Shown here: positions 26,173 to 34,160 of the stretch, piece by piece
Layout: the number at the start of each line of letters is the position of its first letter
Numbering within the stretch: the first letter of the stretch is position 1
Assembly (NCBI GenBank): GCA_025355665.1
Contig: JANXZF010000138.1
Location: forward strand, 1 to 64,000
Origin: Actinomycetes bacterium
Lineage (GTDB): Bacteria > Actinomycetota > Actinomycetes > Nanopelagicales > Nanopelagicaceae
Direction: 5' to 3'
Length of the DNA stretch: 64,000 bases
Made by a program: the position numbers and the translations under genes
The notes under the pieces: model-generated
What the model was told of the DNA's origin: nothing
The model's database searches: none
What the model saw: only the letters and a program-made list of their open reading frames with translations

Positions 26173-28404
26173 CTATGCGAGATCAAAGTTGATCAAACTT
26201 GGTGCATCGCGGCGTACGAAGACAGGGATGCGATTCAGAGGCGCATTCACCTCGATCCATTGTTGTCCCGAGTATCCTTGAGTACTCCAAAAATCCTTCC
26301 AGTCTCCCTCAGGGAGATATACCTTCGCGACAGTTACTTCTGGTTCCACTACGGGAGCCACTAGTAAATACCGACCCAGCATGTATTGATACGTAGCGTT
26401 CCAAATCTCTGGATCATTTGCGTAGTCAAAGAACAATCCTGCCATTAAGGGGCGACCGGTTGAAATCGCTTCTACACCCTCACTTTCAAGGTAGGGGATG
26501 AGCATCTTTCGTATTTCTACGAAGTCTCGAAATACTGGGACAACTTGCGAGTCGCCGGTTTGTTCTGCGACGTTCCACGGTGTTCGATCGTTGGACGGAA
26601 CTGCGTGATGATTGAATTCTGAATGGAATTGCATGATCGGACAGAAGGTCGCCATCGCTGTTCCACGCAAATAAAGCTCGCTAGAAGGCAATGGTCCGCT
26701 AAATCCGCCGATGTCCCAACCCCAGAAGAAAATTCCACTGGCTGATGCGGTTATGCCGGCACGAACTGATGCACGATAGGCATCCCATGTGGAATCTTCA
26801 TCGCCTGCCCAAAATGTTGGGTAAGAACTGCTTCCTGCAAAACCAGCGCGAGAAAAAGTGATTCCCTCTTTACCAGAGGACTTGAAAAGCTCGTGAAAAG
26901 TTTGCGCATAAGCGACGGGGAAGAGGTTGTTTTTCTCGAGTCCCGAGTGACCATCTAAATATTGCAAGTCGCTTCCCCAGGCGTGTTCTCCGCCATCTGT
27001 TTTGAATCCATCGACTCCCAAGTCGGCAACCAGGTAGCGGTGCAAATCTGCCCACCACTGCCGCACTTTGGCATCCGTTAGGTCGGGCATGAGAGCGTCA
27101 CGGAACCAGAAACCGCGCACCTTATACGGATTGCCTTGACCATCTCTAATTACAAAGTTGTTGTTAACTGCGTAGGCCCACATGGCACCGACTTGGCTAT
27201 CTGGATCACCTTGATCATTGATCACGGGAATCTGCCAGAGAATGAGTTTCATCTCTTTGGCATGTAGCTCATCAATCATCTTCTGCGGGTCAGGCCACGC
27301 ACCATCTGTTGGATAGTGAAGGTCAGCCGCCCGAAGTCCTTTCGAGCCATCGTTAGGGGTGTATTGGGCATCTCTGAAGACTGTAAAGGTGGATTCATCG
27401 GACCAGGCTTCGATGACGACAACGCCAACTTCTATGTCGTTGGCAATGCTTGCGTTAATTTCCTTTTCAACGCGAGCTTGTGTGTTCCATTCATTGCTGC
27501 TTGCCCATAACGTGTAGATCCAACTTGGCGGGGCTTCTGGCAAAGTGAATTCTGATATGTACTGCTTGAGAATTTCGGATGGGGTTCCAACGTAACCCTT
27601 GATCTCGCACATTGTTTGTGTTGTGCTGATGTCGACCTCGATCACAAGTCGGTCTGAGGTGGTTACACCGACGTCGTAACGACTTGGAGTCGATGTGTTT
27701 ACGTAGAAGCCGTAATTGCTTCCGATTACCATCGCGAATGGCGCTGGAAGATAGGTCCGATGACCTTGTCCCTTGTACTCCTCATAGACAACGGCATCGA
27801 CGAATTCGCCGCGTTGATTTACCGAGTGAAAGCGTTCGCCAAAACCGACTACTCGATCCTCTTCATTTAGGGGGAGTGAGGTGCGTATGCGAAATATCTG
27901 ACCGCTTGAATCTTTCAGAACTTTTCTGTCAAGAAGATCGATATTTGTCGGATAAGTCCCGCCGGACTGGATGAATCCCGAATTATCGGCCGACCACACG
28001 AGTGCGGAGACTGAAAAGGGATCGGTGTGTTCTTTCAGATCACTTTCTAGCCAGTAAATTACTTCTTCATAGTCGTGTAGGGCGGGAAGTGAAATCTCCC
28101 ATTCCATTTGGCCTGGATAGTCTCCAGATCGAGCAGCAGCATCGGCCAGGTGTGTGTTACCGCCAGTGAATTTGGCTGTTGCCCCATACGGTCCAAAATC
28201 ATCGGATTGCGCATTTCCCAGACATGCAAGTTCATAGACATGCGTTGAAGATTCCCGGCGCAGGTGAAGTGTGACCTTCTTGGCATTCATATCCGTCCGC
28301 GCTCTTACTTTCCACGCCTCTCCGGCAATTGGGTAGACAGGAATTCGTTGGTCAGGTTCGTGACGGTATGGATGACCAAGGCCCAATGGAGCATGACGTA
28401 ACAA
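26173..28404 (-). CDS. GH31 alpha-glucosidase/alpha-xylosidase-like enzyme (locus 2)
   Basis: This 743-residue GH31 protein has an N-terminal beta-sandwich and a catalytic barrel with the nucleophile Asp470 in DGFKTDGGEH. The acid/base Asp535 is in FWAGDEDSTWD; the 65-residue spacing is typical. Its C-terminal beta domain has VYLPEGDWKDFW. The KTDGGE sequence differs from the KTDFGE of YicI-type xylosidases, so the substrate (alpha-glucoside, isomaltoside or xyloside) is open. There is no signal peptide. The ATG is 4 bases after the GH15 gene; convergent with the ROK gene 26 bases away. Confidence 0.92.
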   Translation of the reverse strand: MLRHAPLGLGHPYRHEPDQRIPVYPIAGEAWKVRARTDMNAKKVTLHLRRESSTHVYELACLGNAQSDDFGPYGATAKFTGGNTHLADAAARSGDYPGQMEWEISLPALHDYEEVIYWLESDLKEHTDPFSVSALVWSADNSGFIQSGGTYPTNIDLLDRKVLKDSSGQIFRIRTSLPLNEEDRVVGFGERFHSVNQRGEFVDAVVYEEYKGQGHRTYLPAPFAMVIGSNYGFYVNTSTPSRYDVGVTTSDRLVIEVDISTTQTMCEIKGYVGTPSEILKQYISEFTLPEAPPSWIYTLWASSNEWNTQARVEKEINASIANDIEVGVVVIEAWSDESTFTVFRDAQYTPNDGSKGLRAADLHYPTDGAWPDPQKMIDELHAKEMKLILWQIPVINDQGDPDSQVGAMWAYAVNNNFVIRDGQGNPYKVRGFWFRDALMPDLTDAKVRQWWADLHRYLVADLGVDGFKTDGGEHAWGSDLQYLDGHSGLEKNNLFPVAYAQTFHELFKSSGKEGITFSRAGFAGSSSYPTFWAGDEDSTWDAYRASVRAGITASASGIFFWGWDIGGFSGPLPSSELYLRGTAMATFCPIMQFHSEFNHHAVPSNDRTPWNVAEQTGDSQVVPVFRDFVEIRKMLIPYLESEGVEAISTGRPLMAGLFFDYANDPEIWNATYQYMLGRYLLVAPVVEPEVTVAKVYLPEGDWKDFWSTQGYSGQQWIEVNAPLNRIPVFVRRDAPSLINFDLA

Positions 28405-28408
28405 AGAA

Positions 28409-29512
28409 CTAGTCCTTTCGAAGTGCTGAATAGAGTGAGAGGTACATCGCGTGGCTCCACAACAGCGGAATGGCAGGCTCGCCCCATTGCTCGATCCATT
28501 GGGCGCGCTTTTCCGGCTGAAGTAGAGGTTCCTCCAATTGTTCGGGAAGTTCCAATTGATTGTTGGAGACGGTGTCCATCCAACGAAGAATTTCTTCGGC
28601 TCGATCTCGCTCGTCTAATGAAATGTATGCCAAGCCGAGAAAACAGGAGAGCAGCGGCCATTTCCCGCCGCCGAAATACCAGTCGTCTGAATGCCGGTAA
28701 GTGCCCAAGAAGCCGAGGGATGTGGCTACCGCATCGACAGTCTCTCTTGCGATGCTGTAATCATTTGCCAGCAACCCAAAGGGAGCAACCAGAGCGATCA
28801 GGCTCGCATCCAGTCCGTCTCCGTCAATCCATTTTGCCAAGCGACCGTTGGAAAGGCCCCGGTGGCGGATCAAATACATTATTTGTTTGGCAGTATCGGC
28901 CGCAAAGGTTTTGGATTCGTCAGAGATGTTTTTCCATCGACTGCATCGCTCGAGCCCTGCCGCCAAACTGCCTAGGTTTGCAATGTGCTGGTGGCCGTAG
29001 CTCTCTTCCCACCAGTCGTAGGTATCGATTTGCCAGAACGTGCCTAGATAACCGATGAGCGTCTCGACAGCGCGGTATGTGGCCAAGGGGAGTGAGTACC
29101 CTCGAATTAGGAACTCATCCAGAGACCAGATCCACGTTCCAAACCCATCGAGTTGAAGGTTGGTCCATTCTTCTTTGGATTCTTCGCCGTTGACCGTGAA
29201 CCTGCAATGCAAATGCTCGTCATTGGTAATCTTTTCGCCCTGTTTTCCGCGGCGGATGAGTGAGGCGATTTTCTCCTCTCGTTCGATGATGATTTTGGTA
29301 GCCCAAATATGAAAGTCCAGCGCGCTGTTGTGTTCACCGGTGGCGCTCATCGCGTCAGCAATAAATGCGCCGTCTCTAAACCAGCTGAAGTTGTACACAT
29401 TGAAATTTGGAGAAGCGATGTAGGCGCCGGAGTCTGCTTGATTCGCTTTAATGATGCGAATACTTGCGTCTCGTAACGACGTGTGAGTTTTAGTAAAGAT
29501 TTCGTTTACCAT
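28409..29512 (-). CDS. GH15 family glucoamylase-like enzyme (locus 2)
   Basis: This 367-residue paralogue of the locus 1 GH15 protein has YNFSWFRDGAF near residue 45, NLQLDGFGTW, YDWWEESYGHQHIAN with the probable general acid and QLELPEQLEEP with the probable base. It ends AIPLLWSHAMYLSL. It has no signal peptide and should be cytoplasmic. It sits between the binding protein and GH31. Only a weak ribosome binding site (aagaaac) precedes the ATG. A glucose-releasing exo activity is inferred from the family. Confidence 0.88.
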   Translation of the reverse strand: MVNEIFTKTHTSLRDASIRIIKANQADSGAYIASPNFNVYNFSWFRDGAFIADAMSATGEHNSALDFHIWATKIIIEREEKIASLIRRGKQGEKITNDEHLHCRFTVNGEESKEEWTNLQLDGFGTWIWSLDEFLIRGYSLPLATYRAVETLIGYLGTFWQIDTYDWWEESYGHQHIANLGSLAAGLERCSRWKNISDESKTFAADTAKQIMYLIRHRGLSNGRLAKWIDGDGLDASLIALVAPFGLLANDYSIARETVDAVATSLGFLGTYRHSDDWYFGGGKWPLLSCFLGLAYISLDERDRAEEILRWMDTVSNNQLELPEQLEEPLLQPEKRAQWIEQWGEPAIPLLWSHAMYLSLYSALRKD

Positions 29513-29551
29513 CGTTTCTTGTAGACCTTATGAATCGGGAAGTGAAAGGTG

Positions 29552-29587
29552 AATGGCGTTGCGATCCCTAGGAACTGCAACGCCATT
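29552..29587. repeat. Hairpin after the locus 2 binding-protein gene
   Basis: AATGGCGTTGC (29552-29562) pairs exactly with GCAACGCCATT (29577-29587) around a 14-base loop. It lies between the binding-protein stop (29597) and the GH15 start (29512), and there is no T-run. It is analogous in place to the locus 1 hairpin but different in sequence. Confidence 0.85.
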
Positions 29588-29596
29588 ACCCCCTAT

Positions 29597-30865
29597 TTAT
29601 TCTTTTGCGAGGATTGCATTTACATCAGATGCGGCGCTGTTCAATGCGTCAGTTACGGAAACTGAACCACTGAGTGCCTTTTCAAGCCATCCGTTGACAG
29701 CATCTTGCATTTCATTCTGCTGACGGATGACGGGGGGAGTGATTGGGTTCTTCAATGCCTCGAACACTGCTGCACGGTTTGCAGGAGGATTCTTCGACAA
29801 GTAGATGGAAAGGGCCGATTTGCTTGAGATAGCCGGGATTTCCCAGTTAGCGGCAAGACGGATCTTCACTGCAGCGGGATCGCTGGTCATGAATTGAGCC
29901 CATTTCCATGCTGCATATGGAGCTTTGGACTTTGCAGAGGCCACTACGGCATTAGCAAAGAAGTGATTACCTGGCTGAACTCCGCCTGGCTCAACGGCAA
30001 CGTCCCATCCAAATGGTGCATCCTTGAATGAGTCAAAGAGCCAGATGCCAGAGTGGTACATGGCGATCTTGCCAGCTTTGAACATTGCGTCGTCTGCTTG
30101 TGTTCCCATTTGGGCCTTGGTTGGAGTCCAACCGTTTTGGGTTTTGCTTACTAGCCAGGTAAGGGCATTGACTCCTGGCTGTTTGTTGAATAGTGCGGTC
30201 TTCTTGTCTGCACTAAGGAACTGACCACCAGCTTGTCCCAAAACTTTGTAGAACTCCCAGAATTGAGTTGGCTGGAAGTCAGCGAAAGTTCCTGCAGGGA
30301 GATTTGCCTTCAACTTTGCGGCTGCGGCGGCTTCGTCGCTCCAGTCCCATTTGGATGTAGGTAGGGCGACGCCTGCCTGCTTGAAGAGGTCCTTGTTGTA
30401 GAAGAGAACTACCGTGGAGAAGGAAGACGGAACGCCGAGCTGCTTTCCGCCGAGATTGAACACGTCGTAAGCCTTGCCGTAATAGACGGACTTCTTGAAA
30501 GAGTGATCCTTAGCAGATGCCTTATTTAGGTCAAGTAAAGTTCCAGCCGCAGCATAAGTTACAAAGTTCTCGTAGTTAAGCTCAAAGGTGTCTGGAGTTT
30601 GGTTTCCCGCAACGCGAGTCTTCAATTTGGTGAAGTAGTCTGCGTACGCTGCAGATTGAATATTTACTTGGATCGTCGGATTCTTCTTTTCGAAGGCCGC
30701 GACCATGGCTTGGAGATCCTTCATGTGGTCAGGAACCGCAGTGAAGGTAAAGAAATTGATGGTCGTTTTGGAAGCAGCAGCAACGGGATTGCTGACTAAT
30801 CCAACACTCGCCACCAAGATTCCGGCAATGCCGACCGCCCAGATTTTTCTTTTAGTGCCTTTCAT
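29597..30865 (-). CDS. CUT1 extracellular solute-binding protein (locus 2)
   Basis: This 422-residue binding protein has a signal peptide (MKGTKRKIWAVGIAGILVAS, then an Ala-Ala-Ala site near 30). The mature start TTINFFTFTAVPDH is CUT1-like. As in locus 1, no lipobox cysteine is present. The ATG has a purine-rich ribosome binding site (ggggggaaag). Unlike locus 1, it is the fourth gene of the cluster, after ROK and the two permeases. It should deliver an oligosaccharide to the permease pair. Confidence 0.93.
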   Translation of the reverse strand: MKGTKRKIWAVGIAGILVASVGLVSNPVAAASKTTINFFTFTAVPDHMKDLQAMVAAFEKKNPTIQVNIQSAAYADYFTKLKTRVAGNQTPDTFELNYENFVTYAAAGTLLDLNKASAKDHSFKKSVYYGKAYDVFNLGGKQLGVPSSFSTVVLFYNKDLFKQAGVALPTSKWDWSDEAAAAAKLKANLPAGTFADFQPTQFWEFYKVLGQAGGQFLSADKKTALFNKQPGVNALTWLVSKTQNGWTPTKAQMGTQADDAMFKAGKIAMYHSGIWLFDSFKDAPFGWDVAVEPGGVQPGNHFFANAVVASAKSKAPYAAWKWAQFMTSDPAAVKIRLAANWEIPAISSKSALSIYLSKNPPANRAAVFEALKNPITPPVIRQQNEMQDAVNGWLEKALSGSVSVTDALNSAASDVNAILAKE

Positions 30866-30877
30866 TTCTTTCCCCCC

Positions 30878-30885
30878 TAGTAAGT
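30878..30885. promoter_or_regulatory. TAGTAAGT half-site before the locus 2 binding protein
   Basis: The same 8-mer as in the arm of the palindrome before the ROK gene (33874-33881). It lies 13 bases before the binding-protein ATG, within a 77-base gap. It may be a second operator half or chance. Confidence 0.3.
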
Positions 30886-30942
30886 GGTGAAGCTAGGCCG
30901 TAAAGGCCATCCCCACGGCTGATAGGTAACCCAAATGATGAT

Positions 30943-31773
30943 TCATCCTTTTAGGCCAGCCGTGAGAAAACTTTGTGCGATTTGTTTCTGTAAAATCAGG
31001 TAAATCAGTGCGATCGGAATGACCGCGATAGTTGTTCCCGCCATGACCATCGGCCAGTCCGTGAGGTTTTCTCCATGAAGATTGGAAAGCGCTAATGGAA
31101 GCGTCATCTTCTCCGGGCTAAAGATCACGATGAGAGGCCAGAGATAGGCGTTCCACACAGACATAAACGAGAGGATGGCCAGCGCGGCAAGTGTTGGCGT
31201 GCACAGTGGCAACGCGATTGAGAAGAACATCCTGATGTGACTTGCCCCGTCGAGTACTGCGGCTTCTTCAAGCTCACGAGGGATTGCAAACATCGCCTGA
31301 CGCATCAAGAAGACACCGAAGGCGGTCACGATGGAAGGCAATCCGAGTCCAACGAGGCTATCGATGAGGTTGAGTTGCCTCATTTCAATGAACAAAGGAA
31401 CAATGATTACCTGCATCGGGATCATCATTGTTGCCAAATAGATCATGAAGATTATGTTCTTAAAGCGGAAGTTCAGCCGCGCAAATGCATAGCCGGCAAG
31501 CGCAGAAGTAAATAGTTGGAGTGCGACGCAGACAACCGTGACTGAGATGCTGTTTAGGAAAAGTCGGGGCCAGTCCAAAGCCTGAAATACATGGCGATAA
31601 TTTTCAAGCGTCGGATGCTTTGGAAAGAGCGTAGGAGGCGTTGCAAACGCTTCAACGCCGTTCTTCAATGATGAGCTGATCATCCAGAAAAAGGGGAACA
31701 GCATTACGAAGCCGAAGAAGATCGTGAAGTATTTAGGTTTTGGACTCTTTCTCGTATTGGCTGACTTACTCAT
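30943..31773 (-). CDS. CUT1 sugar ABC transporter permease, MalG-like (locus 2)
   Basis: This 276-residue permease has about six helices, the EAA loop EEAAVLDGASHIRMFFSIAL near residue 178 and the usual Ala-Gly-Leu-Lys-Gly end. It overlaps the MalF-like gene by 8 bases. A 77-base gap then leads to the binding-protein gene, which may have its own promoter. As in locus 1, no ATPase gene accompanies it. Confidence 0.93.
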   Translation of the reverse strand: MSKSANTRKSPKPKYFTIFFGFVMLFPFFWMISSSLKNGVEAFATPPTLFPKHPTLENYRHVFQALDWPRLFLNSISVTVVCVALQLFTSALAGYAFARLNFRFKNIIFMIYLATMMIPMQVIIVPLFIEMRQLNLIDSLVGLGLPSIVTAFGVFLMRQAMFAIPRELEEAAVLDGASHIRMFFSIALPLCTPTLAALAILSFMSVWNAYLWPLIVIFSPEKMTLPLALSNLHGENLTDWPMVMAGTTIAVIPIALIYLILQKQIAQSFLTAGLKG

Positions 31774-32638
31774 AGTTCACCCACCGTTTCTGCAGGCGAA
31801 TTTGGACTCCGGTAACAATCATGATGATCAAGAACAGAACCATGCTCAACGCGGACGCGTATCCCATATGCCCGTAGTCAAATGAGTTCCTGACGATTTC
31901 TCCTACGACAACGTTGGTGGAGCCTTCTGGGCCCCCGGCAGTCATGACCCAAATCTGGTCAAAGACTTGGAAGTTGTTGATCAGACTTATGACTACAACG
32001 AAAAAAGTGGCAGGCGTTAGCAAAGGAAGAGTGATCTTAAAAAGAACCTGTCGTTTTGATGCGCCATCGATGGCAGCAGCTTCCTGGTACTCGGGGGGAA
32101 TTGCCTGTAGCCCCGCAAGAAGCAAAAGCATGACGTAGCCCAAGTCTTTCCAAGCAGACGGGATGATAACTGAAACCATCGACCACGATTTACTCGTCCA
32201 CCACCCAGGACCTTGTATGCCAATGACATGTAGCGCGGAATTCACGAGGCCACCGCTTGGATTAAGAATCCATTTCCAAAGCAGCGCGACGATGACCCAG
32301 CTAGTGATTACAGGCAAGAAATACATTGCGCGCATGGCGCCGGAACCCTTGAATTTTCGGTTGAGCGCTAGGGCCGCCGAAAGACCCAAGAAGTAGACGA
32401 TCGGCAGGTATCCGGCAATGAATACCAAAGTGTTAATGAGCGAGTGAAGAAATTCTTTATCGTGGATAAGTTGTTTGAAATTTGCAAAACCAATCCAGTG
32501 GGGAGGGGAGAGTAGGTCCCAACTCGTGAAACTGAGTACCGCAGCCGCAATCATTGGCAGGACGAAGAAAGCGAGCAAGGGTATGAAGCTTGGCGCTATG
32601 AATAGGGCGGCAGTGCGGCCGTTTCTTTTTGAAGTCAC
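31766..32638 (-). CDS. CUT1 sugar ABC transporter permease, MalF-like (locus 2)
   Basis: This 290-residue permease has six helices and the EAA loop QEAAAIDGASKRQVLFKITL. The GTG start overlaps the ROK stop (GTGA), so regulator and transporter are translationally coupled, which would give an autoregulated operon. N-terminus: basic SKRNGRT, then helix 1. It pairs with the MalG-like subunit at 30943-31773. Confidence 0.93.
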   Translation of the reverse strand: MTSKRNGRTAALFIAPSFIPLLAFFVLPMIAAAVLSFTSWDLLSPPHWIGFANFKQLIHDKEFLHSLINTLVFIAGYLPIVYFLGLSAALALNRKFKGSGAMRAMYFLPVITSWVIVALLWKWILNPSGGLVNSALHVIGIQGPGWWTSKSWSMVSVIIPSAWKDLGYVMLLLLAGLQAIPPEYQEAAAIDGASKRQVLFKITLPLLTPATFFVVVISLINNFQVFDQIWVMTAGGPEGSTNVVVGEIVRNSFDYGHMGYASALSMVLFLIIMIVTGVQIRLQKRWVNYE

Positions 32639-33825
32639 GAAGCGTGGCTATCGATCTTCGCAGCGATTCGGAGTCGGTTTTTAACTTCGGTAGAAGATGC
32701 GTTGGATCGATGATTCCTGCTTAGGGATGCTTGAAGCACTATCGCGGTTGCACCAAGTGCCCATTTTGCGTCATCCCAAGGGTCAACTTCGATGTCAAAT
32801 TTGTTCATGGTTGCAACCACGTGAGAGGCGAGGGCCTTCTTGAAATGTTTCTCCCACAGGTCCCAGCCTTCGACGCCTTCTCCGCTTATGAAAATGAGTT
32901 CAGGACCGAAGACGTTGATGACGTTCGCTAGGGCAATTCCGAGACGTTCGGCTGGTTCGGTGAATAATTCGTCAGCGATCTTCTTGTCTTTTCGAGCGAG
33001 CGCCCATAGCTGTGCCATCGAGGCGGACTTCGGCAAGTAACCCGCAGCAATGGCCGCATCAAGGATGGCGGGGCTTGATGCCACGGTTTCCAAACATCCG
33101 AATTTGCCGCACTCGCATTTAACACCGGCAGCTAGCGCGTTGACATGCCCGAATTCACCCGCCCCGTAGGACCCTGCATAAAGTTCGCCATTGATTACGA
33201 GCCCCATGCCGATACCGCGGCCAAGGGTGATGGTGAGGAAATTGCTGACGTCTCGTCCGTGTCCGTAAAGACTCTCTGCGATTGCCAGGGTGTTGACGTC
33301 GTTCTCAAGGAGGACTGGCGTATTAAGCGCGTCCGAGATTCGCTTTCCAACATTGACATTGTTCCAACCCAGCATTGCTGAGTCGGCTGTTCCAGAATCG
33401 ATGGGGGAGACAACACCCGGAATGCCGATTCCGATTCCGAGCAACTGTCCCTTGATCTTCCTCGACTGCTTCTTAAGGAGAGCGATCAATTCTTTGATTG
33501 CATCTTCGCCCCGTGAACTGAAGGGTTCTTCAAAGCTCCACAAGATCTCGGACTGAAGGTTTACGCAGACTCCAACGGCGTGATTGTCCGCGAGCTTTAT
33601 ACCTAGAACCTGCCCCGCATTTGCAACTAGCCCGAGCAAGGTGGCCGGCCGGCCACCTGTAGAAGGGGACTGCTTGACCTCGGAGATCAATCCGCGATCA
33701 AAGAGATACTTGGTTGCCTGAGTAAGAGTCGGGCCGCTTAGGCCCAGATCTCGTGCTAATTGGGCTCTGGAAACAGGTCCGTTGGTTGCAATAGCTCTCA
33801 AAACTTCATTTGTGCTATCTCGCAT
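32635..33825 (-). CDS. ROK-family transcriptional regulator (locus 2)
   Basis: This 396-residue ROK repressor has a winged helix (residues 5-60: NGPVSRAQLARDLGLSGPTL) and a kinase-like domain with LGIGIGIPGVVSP. Unlike the locus 1 regulator, its zinc cluster is complete (CECGKFGCLETVAS). ATG 33825 is preceded by gagggggaag; the longer GTG 33840 is less likely. It is the first gene of a six-gene minus-strand cluster (ROK, MalF, MalG, binding protein, GH15, GH31). A palindrome in its promoter region suggests autoregulation. Confidence 0.92.
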   Translation of the reverse strand: MRDSTNEVLRAIATNGPVSRAQLARDLGLSGPTLTQATKYLFDRGLISEVKQSPSTGGRPATLLGLVANAGQVLGIKLADNHAVGVCVNLQSEILWSFEEPFSSRGEDAIKELIALLKKQSRKIKGQLLGIGIGIPGVVSPIDSGTADSAMLGWNNVNVGKRISDALNTPVLLENDVNTLAIAESLYGHGRDVSNFLTITLGRGIGMGLVINGELYAGSYGAGEFGHVNALAAGVKCECGKFGCLETVASSPAILDAAIAAGYLPKSASMAQLWALARKDKKIADELFTEPAERLGIALANVINVFGPELIFISGEGVEGWDLWEKHFKKALASHVVATMNKFDIEVDPWDDAKWALGATAIVLQASLSRNHRSNASSTEVKNRLRIAAKIDSHAS

Positions 33826-33865
33826 GCTCTTCCCCCTCACCTGAACTCCCTTACTTACTTTCTTT

Positions 33866-33881
33866 ACCTACTTTAGTAAGT
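33866..33881. promoter_or_regulatory. Operator-like palindrome before the locus 2 ROK gene
   Basis: ACCTACTTTAGTAAGT has 7-base arms matching at 6 positions around TT. It lies about 40 bases before the ROK ATG. A further direct copy of the half-site (ttacttactt) is at 33851-33860. Candidate autoregulatory site. Confidence 0.5.
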
Positions 33882-33904
33882 CGTGGGGGGAACATTAGAT
33901 TGCT

Positions 33905-33942
33905 CTTGCGCGAACGCGCAAGGGTTTTCTCATTTTTTTTTG
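33905..33942 (+). terminator. Hairpin plus T-run between the ROK gene and recA
   Basis: CTTGCGCGAACGCGCAAG (8-bp arms) is followed by ggttttctcattttttttt. It has terminator form for rightward transcription, yet no rightward gene ends here. It may insulate recA from rightward readthrough; leftward, the same arms overlap a possible ROK promoter. The 33841-34160 gap otherwise holds the ROK operator, the SOS box and a small AGACAT/ATGTCT inverted repeat (34116-34133). Confidence 0.6.
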
Positions 33943-33996
33943 TCACGGTTTCGTAACGCATCATCAATGCAGGCTCTTGTGGGCGTGTCGCTTCTA

Positions 33997-34010
33997 TCGA
34001 ACAGATGTTC
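33997..34010. promoter_or_regulatory. LexA box (SOS operator) of recA
   Basis: CGAACAGATGTTCG is a perfect CGAAC-N4-GTTCG site, the known Gram-positive/actinobacterial LexA consensus. It lies 150 bases before the recA start, with a TACTCT hexamer right after it (34013-34018). Confidence 0.88.
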
Positions 34011-34160
34011 GGATACTCTTCTTCTACCCAACCAGAGCGGTTTCCACGACGACGGCCCATGAGCCGTATCCCCGTCAGTGGCCTTCCGTACCTTCTGGAC
34101 CGTGACCTCGTCAAGAGACATTAAGAGATGTCTATAGACGTTTAGTTGAAAGGAAAGAAA

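Noticed and set aside
33851-34114. An 87-residue minus-strand frame before recA
   Set aside because: Very basic, low-complexity composition, and it runs across the SOS box, the hairpin and the ROK operator.
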